NCBI RefSeq assembly: GCF_018294505.1
Contig: NC_057795.1
Coordinates: forward strand, 232,480,643-232,544,642
DNA length: 64,000 bases
Reading direction: 5' to 3'
Origin: Triticum aestivum
Lineage: Eukaryota; Streptophyta; Magnoliopsida; Poales; Poaceae
Within the stretch, counting starts at the first letter, position 1. Every line of letters begins with the position of its first letter. The notes beneath the pieces were generated by a model. That model was not told the origin of the DNA and searched no databases. It worked only from the letters and a program-made list of their open reading frames with translations. Below are positions 11,473-23,116 of the stretch, piece by piece. The position numbers were made by a program, and so were the translations under genes.

Positions 11473-12018
11473 GAAGGCGCGCCCGACGGCCTCCTCGGGC
11501 AGGGCTCGAGGGCTCTCTTCTGGAGGGCCTCAGACTTTGCCAAAATCATGAGGGAGGCGCTCGGACACCACTTGGAGGCATGCTTCGTAGCACGTTTCCC
11601 TCAGGAAGGCATGGGGCAAGGAAAGCCCAACCCTCAGGAGTTCATCACCAAGGCCACTCAGGAGCTTCAGGAAGCAAGAGTCATACGCGGCGACCGCTGT
11701 TTGCCTGGCGTAGCTCCCCATCCAGGCGAGGATGGTGGGCTGCACGTCTGCATCGATGTCCCAGGGCTCAACTGAGTCGCATCTCAGGAGCGCCTCTGGC
11801 CTTCGCGTGTGGGATATTGCGAGGGTCCGCCGCACAGCTATGTTCGCATGCCTTTCGGCCTACCGAACGCGGCTGCCTCCCACCAGCGCCATATACGGAG
11901 CATTCTAGTAGCTCAGGAGGCCAGACATCACGCGGTCCTGGTGGAGATGGAGATGGTCCTCAAGGAACTTCTCGGATCCCCAGAGCCTTCTGAGGCTCAG
12001 GGCTCCAGTGGCTCGTGA
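11473..12018 (+). pseudogene. Element 1 reverse transcriptase remnant
   Basis: The same frame continues after the TAG at 11470-11472 and shows scraps of RT: 'HVCIDVPGLN' at about 11740 (the template-grip region), a TGA at 11773-11775, then 'SYVRMPFGLPNAAASHQRHI' at about 11837-11897. The catalytic YxDD box is not present. The corresponding position reads 'HAVLVEMEMV', so RT is internally deleted and inactive. RNase H and integrase are missing entirely downstream. This explains why element 1 must be mobilised in trans. Confidence 0.65.
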
Positions 12019-13450
12019 GGATCGGCCTCTTCATTGCGCATCTTCTGCTACTCCAACACCCCTTCTAAAATGGTACCAGGTGACATCCTCTGAGTTCATT
12101 TCAGCTAGGAACGCCCTTAGGGCTGCATCATTCCCAGGCCGCATGGGTTCGTCCCTGCGGCATGTATTCCTTTTGCTTTTGTCTTTAGTTTACCTTGCTG
12201 GGGCGCCCCTCGGGCTGCATCATCCCCAAGCGGCTCGGGCTTAACCTGCCTATGATTATCATCTTCCGCCTACCACGGGCCTCCTCTCCCTCATGCAAAT
12301 CGCTTGCGCATTAAAAGGGGTGCTCCCGAGCATCGCGACTCAGGAGCTCTTACTGGCTCTCCAGCCCTCACCCCCTGGCCTTGTCCACGACATCATGACC
12401 TGGCATACCAACAGAGGCCGAGCTCGCTCGAGGGCCCAGACCTGAGGACGTAGAGCATTTGTATCTAACCATCTCGCAGGAACACACAACCATCCAAGGC
12501 TCAAGACCAGGCGCAACCCACCTTGAGGTAGGGCCTCGTGAGTCCCGCGCTGGCTTACGAGTGCCCAGATACACCTCGTCTAGGCCTGCCATGCAAGCCA
12601 CGTGTCAGGGCGGGGCTGTACACGCCCCAGGGGCTCCTCCCGGAGGGGGGGGGGGCCCTCCCACGCACCAGTGGAAGCACCATGCTCCGCGCTAGCTGAC
12701 GACACTACCGAGGAGTGGGTATGCCCGTACAAATACGGAAGTGCTATGCTCCGTGCTAGTGGTAAACAACTGAGGGCGGCCCACGGCCGTATCAACCTCA
12801 GGGAGCCCAGAGCTCAGTGTCTGGCCTCATCGCAACACCTCCCCTCGGGAGCGTCATGCGAGGGGGCTGGACACGGGGGTGACCCGGGCGCATGCTACCC
12901 AGCCAGGTCCTTCGGACCTGGTCATCGCGCACCCTTCCCCAAGCGGAGCCAAGGTATGAGGATCATTTGAACGTCAAGGGGGACTCCTGAGCATCGCGAC
13001 TCAGGAGCCTAACTGTTCACTTAGCCCCTCACTCCTTAGTCCCGTCCTGGTCGGGGCTAATGGCAGTTGAGGTATGCACGGGGCCGGGCCCTGCCGACGT
13101 AGAACGATAGATCTAATCCTATTTCCCCTCCCAATTTTCTGTTTGTGCATCAAGGGGGACTCCTGAGCATCGCGACTCAGGAGCCTAACTTGTCACGTAG
13201 CCCCTCACTCCTTGGGCCCGTCCTGGTGATCCGGTCGGGGCTAACGGCGATTGAGGTATGCGCGGGGCCGGGCTCTGCCGACGTAAAACATAAAGCAAGT
13301 AGGAAGGAAAACCGCAAAATCTCAAAGCAAATCCCGGAGCAAATATTCCAAACCATAATTGTCATCACAATACCAAACGCAAGTTTAAACGCCTCCACGA
13401 GGCATGGTGCATATTGCAGGAGTTAAAACAGGAAAGAAGCCGCGAGAAGA
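12019..13450 (+). repeat. Element 1 convergence region with imperfect tandem repeats and hairpins
   Basis: Non-coding region between the RT remnant and the antisense gene. A unit of about 176 bp recurs at 12974 and 13150, and a more diverged copy starts near 12320. Each copy holds the inverted repeat CTCCTGAG-8-CTCAGGAG (12984-13007, 13160-13183; 12323-12346 with one mismatch). A run of 11 G lies at 12645-12655. No coding frame is supported. Confidence 0.65.
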
Positions 13451-16139
13451 TCACCCTTGGAGAACGCCGTCATTCGCCAGGGGCTCCACCCCCGTGGTGG
13501 TGTTGCCCTCACCAGATCCACCTCCCGAGGCTGCAGGATCAGCATCGCCTGCCGTGGGCGCAGTAGAAAAGGCGCAGAACATCCCCAGCAAGGCTTCCAC
13601 CTGGCCCTTCATGGCTTCAGCAGCCGCAACAAAGTGCTCGTTTTCCACGGGCTCCAGCAGCTTGTCGAGATTGGCGCCAGGGTCACGAAGGTAGACATGG
13701 CTGAAGACGCACATCAGCGCTGCAGAAGAAAGGACGCGAGCTTCCACCATGGCCATGGAGCCGGCGCCAATCACAACTTCCTCGAGCGCCTCGACCAAGA
13801 AGGGAAGCAGCTGGGAGGGGCCGTCCTCGGCGCCAGCCAACAGCTTCTCCAGGCCATTCTCATAGAGCATCTTTAATGACGCGCGAGCCCTATTCTTGAG
13901 GAGTGCGAAGGCCATGCGATCCTCGGCCAAGACCTTCGCCTTGGCGTCCAGCCCAGTCCTCTCCGCTCCCAGCTTCTGCTCTAGCGTCTCCAGCCGGCTG
14001 CGCTCAGCAGACTGCGACTCCGACAACCGCGTCAGCTTGGTGTCGCGGTCCCTGACGGCGTCCTCCCGAGCCTTCATCTTCTTATCGTTCGTCTGGCGGT
14101 CGCGAACTTCTTTGGCGTGCTCATCAGGCAAACCCTGCAGTTCGGCCTCCAGCACCTTGCAGTGGTCCTGGGTGACCACGACATCCTTCAATGCCGCCTC
14201 GCGAGCGCCTGCGGCCTAGGTGGCGGCCTGCTTCTCCTCCTCAGAAGCTGCGCGGCCTGCCTCAGCGCCGCTCGGACGGAGATGTCGAAATGAATCCAGC
14301 CGGAGACCAGCTCCAGGTGCCCGGCTACCTGGTGGGAGTCGGTACCTTGGAGGTCTTCCCAAAGCTGGCCTAGCTCGGAAAGGGCAAGGTCCAAGACAAC
14401 ACAGGAGGTAGCAGAACCCGAAACCAGCGGCGCAGGGGGAGGAGGCGACAACGTAACCACAACTCAGGAGACTGGGGGCTCCTGAGCCTTGGGTACCTCA
14501 GCAGCAGCATCAGGCACCGGCACCTCCGGAGTCTGCGGGGCCACGGGGGCTGGCACACCGCCAGAGCGCTCCTCTGGGCCTCGCGAGGATGATCGAGCAA
14601 GGGAGGTGCGAGCATCGTCGCCTCCCCTCCCCGCGGATGAAGGAGCGGCCGCGGCAGATGAGTCTTCCCTAGACGGAGTCACCGTGTCCCCCTTCTTCTT
14701 CTTCACCACAACCGGGGGCCTAGCCAAGTGATGGAGAACATCAAGCCTCGGCAGCAAAGACAAGGACAAGATGGAGTTCGAGCACTTACTGGTCAATCGC
14801 GGCATAGGTCACCGTCCTCTTGCCGAGCTTGAAGCCAGAAAGCTTCGTGGTCCGGGGTGTAGCCTCAAGGGGTCCAGGAGCGGAAGTGGGCGCACCAGAA
14901 GGGCTGGAGGTGGCTTTGGGCGGTGCTTGGGCAGGAGTATCCCCTCGGGAGATTAGCGCGACATGTCCTTCTTTGGGATCGCGGGCGGATCCTCTTCCTC
15001 TCACGTGGCGTCGGCCTCGTCATCATCCAGCAAGGTGTGGAGGATGCTGGCCCTGCGCCGGGGAGAGGTCTCCCTCGTCCCCTCAATGGTCGCCTCCGAG
15101 TCGTGCTCTTCTTCTTCGTCGTCTTCCTCTCCTCCCCCACGGGAGTCACCTGAAGACACTTCCACCGGCGTCGTCGCCCCTTGGGCCACAGGAGGCACCG
15201 CCGGCACCAGGCCACGCCCATCAAAGGTGGGCATGGCATCCACCACCTGTTTCCAGTCATCATAGAGGAACAGGGGGGTAGGGGCACCCTTCAGACCTTC
15301 CTGGTCGTCCCCAACCAAGAGGTGAAGAGCTGTGGCCAGATCCTCATCGGCCAAGGCCGCCGAGTTCAGGCGAAGCTCGTCGTCTACGCCCCCAAGCGTC
15401 CACAACGGGCGCGAGTGCACTTAAAGCGGAGCCACCCGCTGCGTCAGGAACTCCCTCAGGAGCGTGGCCCCTGTCAGCTTCGCCGCCTTCACGTTGCCCG
15501 GTTTCAAGTCGGTGTTCATCTTCTCCAGCACCAACTTCGCCCGGTCATCGGTAAGCTTTGCGGGATACCACCCTTCGTCAGACTGGGTGCCTCAGTTGCC
15601 AACGCCAACCGGGAGTGGATACATATGGCATCCATCATGACCCACTTGCTTCGGAAGTTGTCGACCCTCTTCCCGGTCTTCGAGATCGCGTTGGCCTTGG
15701 AGTATGCGATGAAGTTGGCGCACGCTGAGGTGTGCTTGCCGTTGATTTGGAGGGATAAGAAGTGGTGTAGCAAAGCCACGGACGGTGTCACCCCAACATG
15801 CGCCTCATAGTAGTAGGCAAAAATCGACAAAAGGAGGACAGAGATGGGATGAAGATGAAGGGCATGTAACCTGTAATGGCGGAGGGCGGCATATAAGAAC
15901 TCGGAGAAGGGAGGAACCAGGCCGGTGACGACAACGTTCATGAAGAAGGGGTAGAAGGTGCTCCCCTTAGCCTCCGGCTCGGCGGAACCAGCCTGGAGTT
16001 CGGTTTCCCCCATCTCACTGCCCTCCACCGCCATCATCAGGCGCGTAGCGACGAGATTCTTCTCCGACATGTTGGGGGCATCCAGGGCCGACGAATACCA
16101 AGCCGACAGCGTGTCGACCTTGACCTTGCGGGGCGCCAT
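13451..16139 (-). pseudogene. Element 1 antisense additional gene (aORF, plant 'putative gypsy type transposon' family)
   Basis: A gene transcribed against gag-pol, next to the 3' LTR. The ATG at 16139 (minus) opens 'MAPRKVKVDTLSAWYSSALD' and the conserved N-terminal domain ('GLVPPFSEFLYAALRHYRLH', 'AYYYEAHVGVTPS'), resembling Pfam Transposase_28 (recalled, not searched). A frameshift near 15560-15575 moves the reading. The following segment (15001-15420) is acidic and Ser/Glu-rich, then a conserved piece ends at a GTAAGT-type donor near 14775. An acceptor near 14728 leads to 'ARPPVVVKKKKGDTV'. The C-terminal 13451-14191 is strongly heptad-like, a coiled coil rich in Glu, Lys, Arg and Leu. 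Function is unknown. Several stops and shifts make it a pseudogene. Exon edges are approximate. Confidence 0.6.
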
Positions 16140-16412
16140 TGCTCGCTGAAAGGGAAGGAGTGGAGCGGATCTGGAGATTTCGGAAGCAAGGGAGCGAGGA
16201 AGGGGATCTGGAGCAAGGTGAAGGAGAACAATGAAGGCAAGCCTTACCCAAGCCTGCCTTTTGTTAGTCGGGCAGTTGCCGAGGCAGCATGGGGAAGCAG
16301 AGACGCCCATGTCCAATCAGCCGCCATGCGGCAACCAAGGCCATAGGCTGTTGGGGCCTGCGGTGCTCCGCACTTGCCCTTTGGCTTTGCTGCTAAGCCA
16401 AGTCCGAGCACG

Positions 16413-16431
16413 CCTTGGGCCCTGGGGCTAC
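16413..16431 (+). other. Element 1 polypurine-tract region before 3' LTR
   Basis: CTTGGGCCCTGGGGCTAC directly precedes the 3' LTR. The GGGG-rich end followed by CTAC is the usual gypsy plus-strand primer context. The 290 bp between it and the antisense ATG hold no obvious TATA box for the antisense gene. Confidence 0.5.
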
Positions 16432-17333
16432 TATCGGCGTTCTGGGAACAAGGGTCCTCAGACTTGCCTACCTATGGCCTGCAGCATGGCTCAACCATTT
16501 GCCCAGTATGGCCCGTCTTCATCAACCAAAGATCAAGACCCTCGCGAGGGGCCAAGCCTTGCGGGGCGTACGACACCTTGCCTCCTCAGGAGTGGCCTCG
16601 CCACGCAGGCTCGCGAGGAGGCAAAGAGATCAAGGCAAGGGGTACCTCGCGAGGTGCCCGTGATGCAAGCCATGACAATCAAGACCAGGTGGCGCCAGCC
16701 TGCGCAGTGTCCTCGTTTCCTCTTTGGTGCAAAGGGAGCAAGCGTAGGCGTGGAGTACTGAGGCATCAGGCAAATGTTTCCTTATCGGTGCAACGAGACC
16801 AAGACTAGCAGGACGGCAGGACGGAGGTCACCATGGAGCCCAAGACGGCGTCACCACCAGTGCCTTTGGCAGTTGAAGACCACCTTTAGTCAGGATAGCT
16901 TGTACTAGCTGTCCCCTTTCAAAATGGCTATTGTTGGCTCCCTTCCCACTCAGTATTTGGGAAGAGGACCAGGGCCTCTATAAATAGGGCTAGCCACCAA
17001 AATAGAAGATACATCTCATCTAGAGCCAACAAAGACGGATTGACTCCTCTCCAAACACACCACCAAACACAAGAACACCTCTCCTCGCGAGGTTGTTCTT
17101 CCCTTGTACTGTTCATCATCAGCCCAGGAGGCAATCCACCACACCACACACTGGATTAGGGTATTACAGCAGAACGGTGGCCCGAACCAGTATAAACCTT
17201 GTGTCTCTTGTATTGTTCATCGATTTAGCTTAGAACCACGGCGAGGCTGAGGGCGTGTTTCGGTAGGGAGAGATCTTCGTGCGCACCTCAGAGTTCGAAC
17301 CTTAAGGGTTTTTCCGGAACCCGATATCCGACA
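16432..17333 (+). repeat. Element 1 3' LTR
   Basis: 902 bp, the partner of 7999-8911. It starts TATCGGCG rather than TGTCGGCG, a G-to-A change of the terminal dinucleotide, and ends CCGATATCCGACA. It is followed by the GATTG target duplication. TATA box at 16979-16986. Confidence 0.9.
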
Positions 17334-18155
17334 GATTGCATTAAATCTTTTATGGACACCGATGTCTTTTGTGAATTTAGCGCTAAATATGGACTTGGCT
17401 CTGAGGTAGTAGCTTCATTTTGTCAATCATTTGCTACTCATGTTGATCTCCCTAAGGAGAAGTTGTTTAAATATCATCCTCCCATTGAAGTAAAAATAGT
17501 AGGACCCCTTAAAGCTGAAGAAGAAACTATTACTTATAATGTTGATCTTGTTATTCCTACTGCTTATATTGAGAGACCACCTTTTCTAGTTAGGATAAAA
17601 GAACATGCTAAAGCTTCAGTTGTAGTCCGTAAGAGTTATACTAGAACACCTACACCCCCTGAATAAACTAAAGTTGAACCTAATATTGGTGTGGTGAAGG
17701 ATCTCATAGTTGATAACATTGATGGGCATGTTATTTATTTCTGTGATGAAGCTGCTAGAATTGCTAAACCCAATGATAAAGATAAACATAGACCTATTGT
17801 TGGCATGCATGTTGTCTCTGTTAAGATAGGAGATCATTGTTATCATGGCTTATGTGATTTGGGTGCTAGTGTGAGTGCAATTTCCTTTACTTTATATCAA
17901 AAAATTATGAATGATATTGCACCTGCTGAAATAGAAGATACTGATGTTACTATTAAGCTTGCTAATAGAGATACTATCTCACCAATTGGGATTATTAGAG
18001 ATGTTGAAGTCTTGTGTGGGAAAATAAAATACCCTTCTGATTTTCTAGTTCTTGGTTCCCCACAAGATGATTTTTGTCACATTATATTTGGTAGACCTTT
18101 CTTGAATATTGTTAAAGCTAAAATACATTGTGAGAAAAACAAACTGCTAGTGTAA
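17334..18155 (+). pseudogene. Element A gag 3' part and aspartic protease
   Basis: Continuation of the element A polyprotein after element 1. The frame reads 'SFMDTDVFCEFSAKYGLG' from about 17346. A TAA at 17664-17666 interrupts it, but the same frame continues to 18155. The protease active site 'LCDLGASVSAISF' is at about 17850-17890, with the catalytic Asp present, and the distal motif 'IIFGRPFLNI' is near 18085. The Asp-Leu-Gly-Ala form is typical of Athila-type elements. A frameshift near 18155 moves the frame to the next segment. Confidence 0.75.
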
Positions 18156-18166
18156 GTTTTCGGGAT

Positions 18167-20227
18167 GTGTCTCATGAGTTTAATTTCTCCAAATTTCATA
18201 AACAACCCCATGATAAAGAATTTCCTAGTAAAGATGAAATTATTGGTCTTGCTTCTATTGCCGTGCCTCCTGCTGATCCTTTAGAACAATATTTGCTAGA
18301 CCATGAAAATGATATGTTCATGAATGAAAGAAAGGAATTAGACGATATTTTCTTTAAACAAATTCCTGTTTTGAAACACAATTTGCCTGTTGAGACTATT
18401 GGAGATCCTCTACCACCCAAGAGTGATCCTGTGTTTGATTTTAAACAATTACTTGATACTTTGAAATATGCTTATCTCGATGAGAAGAAGACATATCCTA
18501 CTATTATTAGTGCTAACCTTTCAGAGCATGAAGAAAAGAAATTATTGAAAACTCTAAAGAAACACCGTGCCACTTTTGGATATACTCTGGATGATCTTAA
18601 GGGCATTAGTCCCACGCTATGTCAGCACAAAATTAATATGGAACCTGATGATAAACCAATTGTTGATCATCAGTGACGGTTGATCCTAAGATGAAGGAAG
18701 TGTTAAGAAATGAAATATTAAAGCTTCTGGAAGTAGGTATATTTATCCTATTGCTGATAGTAGATGGGAAGTCATGTTCATTGTTTCCCTAAGAAGGGAG
18801 GTATTACTGTTATTTCTAATGATAAAAATGAATTGATTCCGCAAAGAATTGTTACATGTTATAGAATGGTAATTGATTTTAGAAAATTAAACAAAGCTAC
18901 TAGGAAAGATCATTATCCTGTACCTTTCATTGATAAAATGCTAGAAAGACTATCGAATCATACACATTTATGCTTTCTAGATGGTTACTCTGGTTTTTCC
19001 CAAATACCTGTGTCACAAGAGGATCAAGAAAAAACTACTTTTACATGCCCTTTTGGTACCTTTGCTTATAGACATATGCCTTTTGGTTTATGCAATGCAC
19101 CTGCTACCTTTCAAAGATGTATGACTGCTATATTCTCTAACTTTTGGGAAATATTGTTGAGGTTTTCATGGATGATTTCTCCATTTATGGAACTTCTTTT
19201 GATGATTGCTTGAGCAACCTTGATCGAGTTTTGCAGAGATGTGAAGAAACTAATCTTGTCTTGAACTGGGAGAAGTGTCACTTTATGGTTAATGAAGGTA
19301 TTGTCTTGGGGCATAAAATCTCTGAAAGAGGTATTGAAGTTGATAAAGTTATGGTTGATGCTTGGAAAAATGTGTGTCCTAAAGATATGAAAGGTATAAG
19401 AAGTTTCCTTGGTCATGCTGGTTTCTATAGGAGATTTATTAAAGACTTCTCTAAAATTTCTAGGCCTCTTACTAATCTCTTGCAAAAAGATGTTCCATTA
19501 GTTTTTGATGATGATTGAGTAGAAGAATTTGAAATCCTTAAGAAAGCTTTAATTTCTACACCTATTGTTCGACCACCTGATTGGAACCTACCCTTTGAAA
19601 TTATGTGTGATGCTAGCGATTATGCTATTGGTGTTGTTCTAGGACAAAGAGTTGATAAGAAATTAAATGTTATCCATTATGCTACTAAGACTCTAGACAA
19701 TGCTCAAAGAAATTATGCTACTACTCAAAAAGAATTTTTAGCAGTTGTGTTTGCTTGTGACAAGTTCAGATCTTATATTGTTGATTCTAAGGTAACTTTT
19801 CACACTAATAATGCTGCTGTTAAATATCTTATGGAGAATAAAGATGCTGAACCTAGATTTATTAGGTGGATTCTCTTGCTACAAGAATTTGATTTACATA
19901 TTATTGATAGAAAGGGAGTTGAGAACCCCGTAGCAGACAACTTCTGTAGGTTAGAAAATATTCTTGCTGACCCACTACCTATTAATGATAGCTTTCCTGA
20001 TGAAGAGTTAGCTGTTATAAATGCTTCTCGTAGTACTCCATGGTATGTAGACACGTAGTTTTACATACCAACAAAAGAAAAAGTTTTTCTATGATTTGAG
20101 ACATTACTTCTAGGATGACCCACACCTTTATAAAGGAGTAGATGGTGTTATTATACGTTGTGTACCTGAGCATGAACATGAACAGATCCTAAGCAAGTGT
20201 CACTCCGAGGCATACGGAGGACACCAC
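18167..20227 (+). pseudogene. Element A RT-RNase H and start of integrase (broken)
   Basis: After a linker (18167-18676, ends TGA) two or more small indels precede RT. RT reads 'IVTCYRMVIDFRKLN', 'FLDGYSGFSQIPV' and 'MPFGLCNAPATFQRC'. A frameshift near 19140 follows, then the catalytic box FMDD at 19165-19176, intact. The thumb region 'FLGHAGFYRRFIKDFSKI' leads to TGA at 19516-19518. RNase H begins 'IMCDASDYAIGVVLGQ' at about 19600 and ends 'NPVADNFCRLEN', with a TAG at 20056-20058. Beyond this the integrase zinc finger starts ('CHSE..GGHH' readable near 20200) and is cut by the CACTA-like insertion at 20228. Several lesions make it non-functional. Confidence 0.8.
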
Positions 20228-20469
20228 CACTGGTACAGTGAGGTGCTATACAAACTATTTTTAACCCCTTTCCGCGACGGTGTTTTGAACCATCACCTAG
20301 TGAGTGACTATGAAAGGGGGTCCTTACCACACGACCCAGAAACCGTCGGGGATATGCCCTCCTGGCACACACGCTTAGTAAAATGAGGTCGTGTGCAACC
20401 GGCGACCGATCAAATACGGTTATACGTACAATTGCACTAAAAGAAATACAATCATACATGAGAAATTGC

Positions 20470-20690
20470 TTCCGGTCGTAAGTACATCCCACACAGTCAG
20501 TCCCCGCTAAATGTTTCCATTTGTATGTACATTCCACACAGTCAATCCAAGGAATACGTTTCCGTTAGTATGTACATCCCACACAGTTAATCCAAGAAGT
20601 ACGTTTTCATTCGTATATACATCCCACATAGTCACTCCAAGGAAAACGTTTCCATTTGCAGGTACATCACACACAATTTTCCCCATTAAA
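20470..20690 (+). repeat. CACTA-like subterminal direct repeats
   Basis: Five imperfect copies of a unit of about 45-50 bp built around TACATCCCACACAGTCA and a following AACGTTTCCATT-like half. Copies are seen near 20484, 20528, 20573, 20620 and 20662. Direct subterminal repeats near one terminus are typical of transposase-binding regions in CACTA elements. Confidence 0.6.
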
Positions 20691-21219
20691 TCATTTGTGA
20701 TAGCGTTGCCATTGCACACGTAATTAACAGTTTTATCGTTTGCGTTATTGAATGCATCACACATGGTGCATAGAAGAAACTATGTGGCAAAGGCTGTCCA
20801 TCACACACACTTTTGATGTGGTAAACGTTCCCACAAGGTGGCCTAACGCAAATAGTTTTTAAGAGGATGTCGTGTGTGATTGTTCATTGATCCAACACGG
20901 TTTATTCCTAGAAACTGTGTGTGTTGCCTGAGGTCTTCGCCCACGGTGTTTTTTCAATAACCGTTTGTAGTAGAAAAACCCAATTAGCTGGCTAATTGGT
21001 CATTAGTAGGCTAATTGCCCTATTATTAATAATACATTTATTAATCTAGCTGACATTTCATATTAATCACACAATATATTTCATTTACATATTAAGGAAG
21101 CAGGATTTCATAATTGAAATACATCAGAGTACAACATCATATAGCTTCAGCACTCAGCTACCCATTACACAACTTCACCAGCACCAAGTTTCACATGCAA
21201 CATCTAGAACCTTTGGAAA

Positions 21220-21748
21220 TTAGCATCTTAGACGGTACATAGACAGATGCATCTCATCTGGAAAACTGCTGAAGCGGAAGGTGAATATTGTGCCTTCATT
21301 GATGTTGAAGGTCTTTCCAACTTTAGGCCAATGCCTGTGGATGATTGACCGTCCATCCTTCGTCCTCTTCAGGAACACTTAAATATTGAACCATGGGTGT
21401 TGTATGAAAACCTTCCTCGCCTCCTGACCATAGAGGTGGTTTGAGAGGTAATCATCAGTGAACTACTTTGGAAAGGCCTGAAAACAAGGACGATGTGCAT
21501 AAATATCTTGTCTATATTGGAAATGGGGCAAAGGAACAAAAAAAGGCAAGGTATAATAGGTAGTACCATCTTATAGTGAACTAATGTCTTCTTCATTGTG
21601 CTGACAAAGATCTTGTTGTTTTTTGTCACTAATTTCTTTATCCTAACAATCTTTCTGAGTTTCTTGACTTGACTGATATTCATGGACAACTCATTTCCCC
21701 ACATGCAAAAAGGGTCAAACAATGGGTCAAAACCTCTAGCAGTAGGAC
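21220..21748 (-). pseudogene. B3-domain-like gene remnant, two exons
   Basis: The minus strand reads as two exons. The first (21748 to 21567) follows an acceptor TGTAG and contains 'FDPLFDPFCMWGNEL' and a basic stretch 'KKLRKIVRIKKLV', ending at a GTACTA donor. The second (21477 to 21220) follows a TTTCAG acceptor and reads 'FTDDYLSNHLYGQEARKV', 'VFLKRTKDGRSIIHRHWPKV' and 'FNINEGTIFTFRFSSFPDE'. This order (DNA-contacting strand, PW motif, V.L..T.DGRS..I, EG.IF.F.F) resembles the plant B3 DNA-binding domain. Two in-frame stops lie in exon 2, so it is dead. The assignment rests on pattern recognition only. Confidence 0.5.
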
Positions 21749-22019
21749 CTACATGTGCAAGACCAAATTATTAAAAACCTAAATATTAGAATGGTTCCTG
21801 CAATTGCACAATAACATGCTATTAGACAAAGGACCATGCATGTGCTAACCTCGATTGTAAACATCAGTTCTTCCCATTGTTTCCCCACAACACATATAAG
21901 GTAGTTAGTCATCAGGTTAAGTGAGGGTTCGCATGCTATCAGTAAAATATGTTGATGAAAAATAAGCACATTGCAGATTCTTCAAATTAATTCAAGCCAC
22001 ATGGAAAACCCATTTATCC

Positions 22020-22990
22020 AAACCAAGCATGATTAACAACTAGGAAATATAGAAGTTGTATATGTTTCTCATGTATTAAGTGCAGCCAAATTCGATTTAT
22101 TCCTCACATGCACAACAATACAAAATTCTAGCCATGACAATTGGACATCGCATTGCAGAATTGAACCAAGCAGTTAACTAAACACCACAACAAATGAACT
22201 AAACATTAACTAAGCACCACATTGCATAATATAACATACTCCTAGTAGAAGATCAGACAGTTAACCAAACCAAACATGCTTAACAACTTGGGAATATAGC
22301 AATTTTATTTGTTTCTCATGTATTTAGTACAGCCAAATTCAATTTATTTCTCACATGGTATACAATAATAGAATGCACCCACAACAATTGAACATCGCAT
22401 TGCAAAACTGAACCAAATAGTTAACTAAACACCACAACAAATGAACCAAACATTAACCGAGCATGACATTGCACAATATAACATACTCCTAATAGAACAT
22501 CAGACAGTTAACCAAACCAAGAATGCTTAACAACTTGGAAATATAGCAATTGTATTTGTTTCTCATGTATTTAGTACAACCTAATTCGATTTATTTCTCA
22601 TATGGTATACAATAACAGAATGCACCCACAAAATTGAACATCGCATTGCAGAATTGAACCAAACAATTAACTAAACACAACAAAAACTTAACCAAACGTT
22701 AACTGAGCACCAAATTACACAATGAATAACATACTAGAAGATCAGACAGTTAACCAAACAAGCATGCTTGACAACTTGGAAATATAGCAATTGTATTCGT
22801 TTCTCATGTATTTTGTAAAGATAATTTCGATTTATTTCTCACATGGAAGACAATACAAAATTGCAGCCTAAAGAATTGAACATCACATTTGCACAATTGA
22901 ACCAAACAGTTAACTGGAGACGACAACTAATTAACCAAACAGTTAATAAGTGAGCACCACATTGCACGACATATAGAAAATATACACTAG
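22020..22990. repeat. about 245-bp tandem repeat, roughly four copies
   Basis: AT-rich units begin with AAGCATGCTTAACAACTTGG-like sequence near 22025, 22273, 22519 and 22760 (spacings about 248, 246 and 241 bp). Each holds CATTGCA(G/C)AATTGAACCAA, AGTTAACTAAACACC and TTTCTCATGTATTTAGTA blocks. The array separates the B3-like exons from the frame at 23117-23641 and may be intronic if these are one gene. Confidence 0.75.
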
Positions 22991-23116
22991 AGCCACCGAT
23001 TGCATGGTAAAATTAGATAGCACAATTCACTATAATTTTTTAAGGAAAGGCAGGAGCAGCACACACAATGGGTAAACCGAGCATGCTTAGCCGGCGTAGC
23101 TAGCTAATAAGACAAG

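Larger units (their letters stand above)
7999..17333 (+). mobile_element. Element 1: non-autonomous Tat-like gypsy element with antisense gene
   Basis: Two LTRs (7999-8911 and 16432-17333) are flanked by a perfect 5-bp duplication GATTG at 7994-7998 and 17334-17338. The internal region has, on the + strand, gag, protease and remnants of RT, then tandem repeats, then a minus-strand spliced-looking gene next to the 3' LTR. RNase H and integrase are absent, so it cannot move on its own. The GC-rich composition contrasts sharply with the AT-rich element A around it. A palindrome, CTCGCGAG, recurs through LTRs and interior. Confidence 0.85.
5816..20227 (+). mobile_element. Element A: Athila-type (Sabrina-like) gypsy retrotransposon, interrupted
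   Basis: A + strand element with LTR, degraded primer site, gag, protease, RT, RNase H and the start of integrase. Element 1 sits inside gag at 7999-17333. Removing it together with one GATTG copy rejoins the gag frame exactly (REID then CIKSFMD). A CACTA-like insertion at 20228 cuts the integrase zinc finger, so the remaining integrase and 3' LTR are not in the window. It is the oldest layer of the nest seen here. Its many stops and frameshifts fit that. The Sabrina-like label is a recalled resemblance. Confidence 0.75.

Noticed and set aside
20484..20690. Evenly spaced short repeats resembling a CRISPR array
   Set aside because: The sequence is plant nuclear DNA, the units are imperfect without distinct spacers, and they sit at a CACTA-like terminus.
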